From: Rotaria macrura | Taxonomy: Eukaryota; Rotifera; Eurotatoria; Philodinida; Philodinidae | DNA length: 64,000 nucleotides | Direction of reading: 5' to 3' | Assembly: GCA_900239685.1 (NCBI GenBank) | Contig: OENT01000217.1 | Span: 1-64,000, forward strand | Shown: piece after piece, positions 24,079-64,000 of the stretch | Layout: every line of letters begins with the position of its first letter | How positions within the stretch are numbered: position 1 is the stretch's first letter | Notes under the pieces: model-generated | What the model was told of the DNA's origin: nothing | The model's database searches: none | What the model saw: the letters and a program-made list of their open reading frames with translations, nothing else | Made by a program: the position numbers and the translations under genes

Positions 24079-27000
24079 ATTCTATCTATTATCACAAACT
24101 GCAATCAAAATATTAATTTCTTTTTTAAAATTTTAACTTCGATTTTCTCGATACTATACTTGTCTTTGACTTTTAAATAACTTGGAAGTCGCTACTACTT
24201 ATCTATTGAAATAATACACGAAATCAAGTTTTCTCTTGGTCTATCAGATTTTCGGCAACTGTTTAAAGTAAATCACGCCATTTTTATCATTGTTGATCGA
24301 CAAGATTGCATAAAAAGTATATTCTGCATTCAAGTATTTCTGATGATGCCTATAAAACGAATTTGATCATAATTCAAATGTTTTCAAAGTATTCTATAAC
24401 ATAGCGTACAGATAAAAACAAAATCATCGTATTGGCACTGATAAATCTGAACGAAACTTCATTGTCAACAGGATTGTCGTGTTTGCTGTTTTTAATACGT
24501 TTATGAATTCATCATTCGACGTAAAAGGATTTTTAGAAGATTGATGAGCCAACCGTTGCTCAAAGCAAATGAGTAATGAGTGATGAGACTAAATCGATTT
24601 CCACCTTTGTAAGCAAAGAAAGGTAAAATACATTTTTAGTTGGTGTCAACTCTCCAATAAGTTTCAACTGCAGTATGTATCTTTTGCATGTTCTTGATGA
24701 ATATACTGATATTGACGGGACTCGATATGCTTCATCAGTTCGTTTGTATTGTTATCAAGATTTTAACTTGCACGATGCTTAAACTAAAGAAAAGAAAGAA
24801 ACATCTAATGATAATTATGTATACCTGAAAAATTCAAAACGTCTTAATGACAAACGATCGTGTTGTCACAGAAAAATTACTCACTGAAGCCATCGAGTGA
24901 AGGTATAAGGAACGAAAATATGCTCCGCAAGCATGTTATATACACAATCACATTATTACTAACACAAGCAGAAAAATGGTTGCTTATAAAACTGAAATTT
25001 TCATCTAGAAATTGTTTTTAGATTGAGCATAAGATTTGAATCATTCTAAATACTATGAAAAGGCTACTAGCACATTCTATATGGGATTAAAGTAAGCACA
25101 AGGATACAAATACTATTGCTAATCATAGTGAGATTGTGTTTTGGGACACACACTTCATCCTTTTTTTTATATACTTAATCCTCTAGAAATGTAGTAAGGA
25201 AGTAGTTCATAGATTGTAACGAGACTTTATTGATATAAGCTTCATAAAGCACGTACGTGAACACCGATTGTTACTTAAATTTTTATCACGTCTATCAGAT
25301 AAGAACAAACGTTCTAGTCATGTACTTCAACACACTTACATCAGATCGGGCATGAAAAAAGAATGCGATCTTGGCATACGCATTTCTATTGAATGTAATC
25401 AGTGTTAAGTAACCCGTGACAACTTCATTTCAAGAAACTTAAATTAAATCCGTGTCTGATAGTTATATATGATATTTTAGTACTTGACGAAGAGCTGATT
25501 TTAAATTTTCAATTTACCTACTAGGTTGCTATCAATCGATTTAAAGAAAGTAGGCATGCATCTGATTAGAGTCACTGAACTGAGACGATTTTCATCGCTC
25601 TATTTCACCAAGATTCTTCAATATACAACATAGTAACAAGAGAGCCTGTATGCTTGCTCGTATATAAAAATGGATTCTATCTATTCAATCTTAGTATTCA
25701 GAGCAAACACTAATCCTAATAGTACAAATAGGAAAAGAAACGTCGTACTTCTGTTTATTCTGATAATAGTCCAATATTTGAACAGCAGACTGGTTTTTTG
25801 TACTCCTTTACACTTTTCAATGGACAACCATCATTTGTTAACTTTATATGATAGAAAATCGAAACAAGCCCTTTTTTATTGAATGTGCATAAATAGCCCT
25901 GTTTTTGATACGTTCAATTGTTCCGTTCACAGATGTGATAAGTATTATAGTTGATAACACTTCTCTTGTTTTTAAATGAAACAGAAAGAATAAATGTTAT
26001 GACGAAGAAAGAATGAACGGAAAATAAATAGCAAGAGAAACTCATTTATAGACCGTATCACTAGTGCATAGAAGAAAGGGCATCAAGGACATTCGTTTGT
26101 TCCTAGTAGATAGTTTTTCCTCATTTCCTCGAGAATAAAAGATAAATAAAAAACCTCAAATAAGCCTTCACACATTATTGTTATATGTACTCGATTCTCT
26201 CTAATAAAAAAGTTTCATTTTTGCGTCTTTCATTGCTCACAATGGCGGTATGACTCATGATAAGATTTGACAATTGAAAGAAACGCAATAGATATGATAT
26301 TACGATGCTGTCGTCTAAAAGATTGAATGGTGGAAATTGGATCTAGAAAAATCAATTAACAACAACAAACGAATATATCAAGCAGAATGTTTTTTTTTAT
26401 TTCATACAGATATATTCTATTAATAGAACTTTTTATTAAGGAGAAAACGATCAAATTTTCAATAAAACAAACATCGAGATTTTCGATTTTTACTTTCAGA
26501 AACTCAAACAAGTTGTTCAGTCCTTTTACGTTAATCATAGATCGTTTGATTTATTGAACAAATATTTTCTATCACTTGACATATGTGATAAGTGACTATT
26601 AGGTACAATGTCAATAAAAGTCATTCTAAATTCTAAAAATAATAGATAATTATTAAATTACGTCAGCAATATCTTCGCTAGAATATGCTGTCTAAAATAT
26701 CGGAACATAATTGATCGTATTACTATTCTGCATAGTATTAGGTTTTTGTTTTGTACTCAATTAACCATTTCATAAGTAGTCTAATATTTTAAATGGATCT
26801 TGATGAAGTAATTTTTGATAAAAACATCGCACTACTCACGCAAAAATGTTGTGCTGTATTTTCTTTCTTTTTCAATAGCAAAATGACGATCAATTAGTGT
26901 TTACACTTTTCTGCAAACCCAATCTCGGATTTTAAATTTTATCAATCCATCCCATTACATAGATTAACCATGTATTCATGTATCGAGAATTAACAAGTAT

Positions 27001-28366
27001 AACTAATTAGATCAAAAAGAAAAGAGATAGTCCAACAATGATAAAAAAATTGATTTTACTTTCGTAACCGTACATGTATATGAACAAAATCTCAATAAAA
27101 ACCATACCGGAAACTGTTCAACATGATAGAATTGGTTTTAACTGACTGATCATACGAGAAGAGTGCAGAAATTAGTTAACTATTCGACCTAGATATATAT
27201 TCAGTCGAACACTAATGACTTAAATATAGATTGATAGTGACACTGGCTGATCGGTTTTTGTTTATTTTCTTCAGAAGTTGAGTTAGAAAAAAAATCTAAA
27301 CGAATCTTCGCCATTTGCGTTTTTCTATGACTTTCATATACAACGACAAAGTCTATAGCCACTGTTAATTTGGCCCAATGGAACTACATAGTATGTACAG
27401 AGAATATAATTGAATGTTCCGATACTAAGTACACAACACGCTAGGTATCTAATTCATTCATCGATTCTGATAATCTTTCATTTTTTTTCTCTCGACAATC
27501 ACAAATTTAATTATCTTTTAAGATATTCGACTTAATATATTGGGACAAACGATTAGATGACAGGTTTAGAAAATATTGCATGCATAAATAATTTCGATTG
27601 CTCAGCTTCTCCCGTAGTTTTTTTGAAATCATATTTTTGTTTATCATGCATATACTCCACCGTTAGTTTCATGCTTACTTGAGTGTATTGGATTTATATC
27701 GATTGAACTATGAGAACACAAAAGTAGGTCATAGGTTGTGATGCATTGTTTTCTTTCTCATCGATTCATGATTGCGTTCAATTGAATAGAGACAATTCAA
27801 TTCGTTTTCAATAAGTCACAATAGTGTACTTTAAAATTTACTTGAGAGAATTAATCAAATGTAAACAGTCGAACGAACATTCTACAAATAATTAACATAT
27901 CCATTATGGTTTCATTATTTTCTAATCATTTACAAAGCGATGAAAAACTAGAGAAAGAAAAGATCAGTTACAGTTCTCTAAACAAAATGATCTATCAAGC
28001 AATGAATGTTAAAAATAGAAAAGAAACATTCAATCACCCTTAGAAAAATGTAGGTACGAACAGAAAAAAGTAAAATAAATATTCAATTGAACTCGATTGG
28101 TTTTACTTTCTTCACAGTTATTTAGGCATATGCAAGTCCATTTCAACTTTTCGAAATCAAACCTTTCGACTTGAAAAAAGTACAAAACAATTTTTATTTC
28201 AACTAACATCTTTAGATTTATTTTGTTGATAGGTTATTAATGAGAGTGTCTCTTGAATGTTCTACTTTTTTGTGTTGGTTATTGATGAATCCATACAATA
28301 GAGCATTGCTGATTCATTCTTTAACATATGATGAATAAATTAGTGTTAGTTTGAGAGTTAACGTAC

Positions 28367-28561
28367 TCAAATGTTTTGGTTGTGCAGCTCCGACATTAAC
28401 TCCGATAAAAATTCTTCACGATCATTTCGAATGCGGAGGATAGTGTTTTCACGACTACGATAGAGTCGGCCCCAATAATTTCGGAATGATAACCGGTCGA
28501 ATGGTACTTGGATACTCTCAATCAAATTTTCTAATCGAACTCGGAGAATAGCCCGAAACAT
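28367..28561 (-). pseudogene. Isolated Arg-rich 64-codon frame, possible gene relic
   Basis: This frame has a more coding-like composition than its surroundings (rich in Arg, Glu and Leu; for example DRLSFRNYWGRLYRS). It has a methionine near its 5' end and a stop after HNQNI. I found no partner exons and recognise no family. It could be a short gene, a degenerate fragment of a transposon or host gene, or chance. Confidence 0.2.
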
Positions 28562-30107
28562 GAAAGATACTTAATAAGGATTTTTTTTCCTTATATTCGA
28601 TGATTGTTGATGAATCATACACATGGTTAATATGGCTCGAGTCCGTTGAGTTCAAATCTTTGAATTTCGAATCAAATTGAGGAGCTATGTTGGAAGTTTA
28701 TTTGTGAACTGGATAACCCACAGGCACAATAAATATAAATATTACTTATTTCATTTCATTTCAAGTGATCTTGATAACGTATAAACTTGAAAGATACAAT
28801 TGATTTACATTTAGTTGAAATTTCATGCATCAACAATTACATGTGGACATTGATCGTCAAAACTTTATCAATAATTTTACACTACGAATTCAATCATTAA
28901 TTGTCGATAGTAATCAGTTCATTCAAGTGAATGAAAAAGAAATTACGATCAGCAACTTATTATCGCTGTGCATATGAACTCTTCGTGCTATGTCAACACA
29001 TCTCAATGATCACTCAAAAGATTTCCATAAGACTTCGCTCCTTCGTATTCACCGAGAAAACGACGCACTTCCTCTTCTGATCATCGTATGTGACGGCATA
29101 TCCTTGTTACAGAATGCAAATAAAGAGTTTTTGTTTTTAATATTGAGATTATCTTTCTTACACATTCACTTGAATGTAATATTTAATGTATGTATATTCT
29201 TCAAGACAGCGCGCGCGCATAAACAATAAAGAAAGAAAAAAAAAGAGAAACGAAAACAAAGATATGAACGATAAACACTCATAGTATACATAGCGAAATC
29301 GAGCATACCTCGAAGTGGGAGAGTAAGAAATCTAGAAAGAACGTCACAATAGGGAAAACTGAAAGCATGCGCACGGAGTATTAACAAATTGCATGTTATC
29401 TACGTGTTTGTGTGTGTGTGTGCATGCTTATGACAATAAGGTTATAATATATGATTTCAATAGGATAAGAAATAAGAGCGCAGCAAGAAGAAAAAAATGA
29501 GACGAATTGAATGTAGAATGTGCAAGGAAACGAAAACAACCAAAGAAACCAACAACGACAGAGACAGCATAAAGAAAAATTTCACTATAGTTACAAAGAG
29601 AATAAAGAGAGCACACACTGTTATTTCAGGCGATATAAATCGTGTCAAGTCAAGAAGAATAAATTACGCAAAAATTATTTCAATATATTCATGTGTGCAA
29701 AACAAACCGAAAGAAAACAAAAGCAACGTTCATCCGTATTTCAACTTATAACAGACGCACTTATTCTAAGATCTACATTGTGTGCAGAGAAAGAAAGAAC
29801 ATCGAAGTAAAAAGTTTATTTATAAGAGTTGATTCTCATGGATGAATTTCGCACGTCCAAAAAAAAATGAAAACGAAAGAAAAAATAAATGCCTTATAGG
29901 CATAAACAAGCAGCACAACAGAGAAAGAGATCTTTGTTTATGACTCATATCCATAGCGCACAAATGCCATGCATGTTTAGTTATTTGATTCATTTGGGGA
30001 GAAAAAAAAGAACACAGACAAACACATGCGAGATACAATCACTAAAAAAGAAACACAAGATAATGACCATACACAGAAGACAGGAAGATAAAGATTATGA
30101 AAAAAAA

Positions 30108-35535
<5,428 letters not shown>

Positions 35536-38431
35536 TTTGCTAGAGATATATTTTCACTTTTGAATATTTATTTGTGTCTTGTATTAAACTGTTGTAATAA
35601 GACGTTACTGTTCACCAAGTCATGGATATGTATTAATGTAAATGGGATATATATCTAAGGAATATATAATTATCCCATTTAATAAAAGATTTCATAATCT
35701 ATAAAAATGAACCGATGCAATAATAAATATAAATTACTTGAAAAGAAAAATAAAGAATGATTGCGTTTTTTTTCTATTCTCCTTCTCATCTTGTTCGTCA
35801 ATGATGAAAACATGCATACACGCTTATTGTACAGGTGTCAGCCATCTTGAGTATATGAATCTGCACCTCTCGAATGTCATACACAGGTGTTTAGCAATAT
35901 AACAAACATAGCAAACAAGTGACCATATAAAGTTATTTAATAGTTATTTTTATATTTATTTGAACAAAGAAATTACATTAAAAAAAACTATTCATGGAAA
36001 TAAGTTTATTAATTAGATTACATGATAGATGACGCTACTTTGTTGTCTAATCTTTAAGAAGGTTTCAGATTATACCATTCTCTTTTATGAACAACTAAAC
36101 CATACTTCCAGTTGAATCATTACGAACTATTTAATTAGGGTCAAATAAGAGGAATTTACTTTTGAAGAGATTTCTTTTCTGAAGTAGTCGAGAGTTTCGA
36201 AATTGTAAAATGTGAAAACAAAAACTTGAGTTTTACGGAAGACATTTTTGAAGAGAGACTATTGCAGTTTTCGACAAAGAAAACAGTTGATATGTCAGAT
36301 CTGTATGAATATTTCGCTAGCTCACAGAACAATGAAAATAACTCTGAAATAGATTTATTTTTAAAAGATTTGTCATTAACATTCATGAAAGGACATATCA
36401 TCTGAATTGATGATGGGTCAATGTGTCCCTGTCAAACCTTTTCAGTGCTACTTCGAGGAGAAATTCGAAATGCAAGTGCGTATTTTTATTTCTACTATTT
36501 TTATGAGTTCATTCAATATCTATAAATACCTAGCATTTTGTCTCTTTATCTTTTAACTAAAGTATGATATTGATTAATCTATTTCTTTTCTTTTACATCT
36601 TTATTCATCAATAGGCTTGTTGTTCTCTTTCAAATGTATATATATATATTGGCTATTTTTCCTTCTGCTATTATCCACTACATCTAAACTCTCGAGCAGG
36701 ATATGGGTGTAACAATAAATACTAATCGAACAACCCTCTTTCCACAATCCACCCACATCCATATTAGACGACTAGTACATCATAGTTGTCAGAGATATTG
36801 CAAACATTTGCAGATCTGTTCGAAAGAAAACCAATACTCCACAATAGACTTCTAGATTTAGAGCAATCATTGCACCTGAGAAGTGAAATCACTGCACATA
36901 TAATTATAAAAAGTATTCACTAATATGAACTACAAAGTAAACACACACACTCAAGTTTGCCGAGGAACGCAAATATTAACAACTTCAATGAATCAGAAAT
37001 ACAAAACTAGAATAACATTTCCCACTCGTATTTTTCAACGTTGTTGCACGTAAAAGTCCGCCTGACAGTAGACAATAGAATCCCACACGTATTAAAATGA
37101 CGCTAAAGACTCGGTTCTAATTAAGTAATAGAGTCACGAGAAGAACAGCTATCCAAATCTGCGTCATACATAGAGTCTTGCTACTGTATTCCAGACAATG
37201 AGCGAGATTATCTCATTTACAAAGAAATCACTCGATAGAAACTGGAAATTATATAGCCGGTAGATTTAAGCAGAAGCACAGTGCAAATCGTACAGCTGAC
37301 CACACACATAAGATAAGTAATGATTCTATACCGAACACTTGTATTGTAATCGCTTCTGAAAAGCTACCATCCGATACAAAATCGAATTTTATTCATGATT
37401 CGATAAAAAGCAAGAATAGTGTATCTGACTTAGCTGAAAAATTCGACAGTAAAAATTCTCATCTGCACACAAAGCTATTGTTCTGATTGCATAAGATATA
37501 TTTTAAGACACCATCCTCTTTCAAAATGCTTTCATCTACTGAAAATAAGATTTTATTTCCAACGCAACCAATATGAAAGTCATCACAATTGTAGAAGTCA
37601 ATGTCAGAAGGGAAAATTCGAATATACTGTTAGCTCTTGAAGCTTGTATAAGAATGTATCTAAAATGGTGATTCCTTTTTAGCCACAACTCTTGATTAGT
37701 AATTCATAGGCCTAAAACTTGTTAAGTTTATCTTGTTGTCATCAAATCATGTTGACAAGTATATATTGGCAACGGGGGACTTACATTTTTTGAGTATTGT
37801 TCATTGTAGAAACATGTAATGTCTCTCTTTTGCGACAGAAACTTCATAATTGAGTAGGCACTTTATCTGTGCCATGACTGCGTTTAAAGAAAGCAATTGA
37901 AATCAATCCATATCGAAACAAACGTAGTTCACATAGATAATGGTAGGAAATTCAAGAATTGTGTTTAGGGCCATGAGTAACACTACCATCATATTAAACG
38001 ATCAGATTTTCCTCAAGTTTTATCGACCGTAAACATCATTAAGATGGTTTCTTGATTGAAATGTTCATATCATCTATTGACTACAAGCACATGAATAATC
38101 CAACTGTTACAATCAATATCACTTTCAAGGAACGCTTAATTCAAGTTTATTTTTGTTTTAATAAGAGTGACAAGTATTCGATGAATTGAAAAAACAAGAA
38201 AAATATCCATTCGAACGTTGACACTTCGATCACAGAAAAAGAAAATAAAACTGATTGATGATACGAACCAAAGGAAAAACAAATCACGATCCGATGTCAT
38301 ATAAGCTTATTTTGATTTAAAATACTTAGCTTTCAAAAAGTGATCTTTTGACCATAGAAAACTTCTTTCTTGATTCATGTTATCTTTTTTTTCTCCATTT
38401 ATTGAAACCACAGTTATCAACGTGAATCTCT
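35536..38431. other. Intergenic region between MARK and SMG1
   Basis: About 2.9 kb with no recognised gene. The left part must contain the MARK promoter and 5' UTR. The right edge holds a minus-strand AATAAA at 38398-38403, about 29 nt past the SMG1 stop and therefore a plausible polyadenylation signal. An 81-codon minus-strand frame at 36156-36401 has no recognisable features. Confidence 0.55.

Positions 38432-64000
<25,569 letters not shown>

Larger units (their letters stand above)
21295..30107. other. 8.8-kb gene-poor intergenic region
   Basis: No conserved gene was recognised in this AT-rich region between the PIM-like gene and MARK. It contains TA-type microsatellites near 21490-21525 and 22066-22084, a bZIP-site cluster at 22194-22255 and a dyad at 24060-24078. 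A 64-codon Arg-rich frame lies at 28367-28561 and a GT microsatellite near 29407-29421. The left end holds upstream sequence of the PIM-like gene. The right end holds the MARK 3' UTR, with a minus-strand AATAAA near 29816. Confidence 0.55.

Noticed and set aside
25670-25882. 70-codon plus-strand frame with a hydrophobic stretch
   Set aside because: Short, with no conserved motif, no neighbouring exons and typical AT-rich composition.
36156-36401. 81-codon minus-strand frame upstream of MARK
   Set aside because: Ser/Lys/Phe-rich without recognisable motifs or splice partners; it fits chance in AT-rich DNA.

Overview
This is AT-rich nuclear DNA from an animal. All recognisable genes are eukaryotic, intron-rich and on the minus strand. 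Introns are GT-AG and fall into two classes, about 50-150 bp and about 0.5-1.9 kb. Low GC, many very short introns and animal-specific families (FMR1/FXR, PIM, MARK, SMG1) fit a small invertebrate. A rotifer, possibly bdelloid, is my best guess, but it is an inference and nothing in the sequence proves it.

Layout from left to right. 1-778: a diverged long inverted repeat with one unresolved base. 779-5992: mostly empty, with a doubtful two-exon small ORF at 4493-4779. 5993-10856: a complete FMR1/FXR orthologue (tandem Tudor/Agenet, KH0-KH1-KH2, Arg/Gly tail) containing two candidate microexons. 11510-12491: a likely small type I membrane protein with two PPxY motifs. 12492-15816: no gene seen. 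15817-21294: a PIM-family Ser/Thr kinase with a long poly-serine N-terminal extension and up to three alternative first exons. 21295-30107: an 8.8-kb gene-poor stretch with a tight cluster of AP-1/bZIP sites upstream of the PIM gene. 30108-35535: a complete MARK/PAR-1 kinase (kinase, UBA, KA1). 35536-38431: intergenic. 38432-64000: the SMG1 kinase of nonsense-mediated decay, with its 5' end beyond the window.

For FMR1, PIM, MARK and the small membrane protein I worked out splice sites base by base, and the exon lengths sum to whole codons (688, 527, 963 and 179 aa). SMG1 was resolved exactly around the kinase and FATC exons and only approximately elsewhere.

Functionally the window holds two post-transcriptional regulators (FMRP-type mRNA-binding protein, SMG1) and two Ser/Thr kinases (PIM, MARK). 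Nothing suggests an operon; the shared orientation may be chance. The most interesting observations are the coupled FMR1 microexon pair, the alternative PIM first exons and the bZIP-site cluster. No tRNA, rRNA, CRISPR or intact transposon was recognised.
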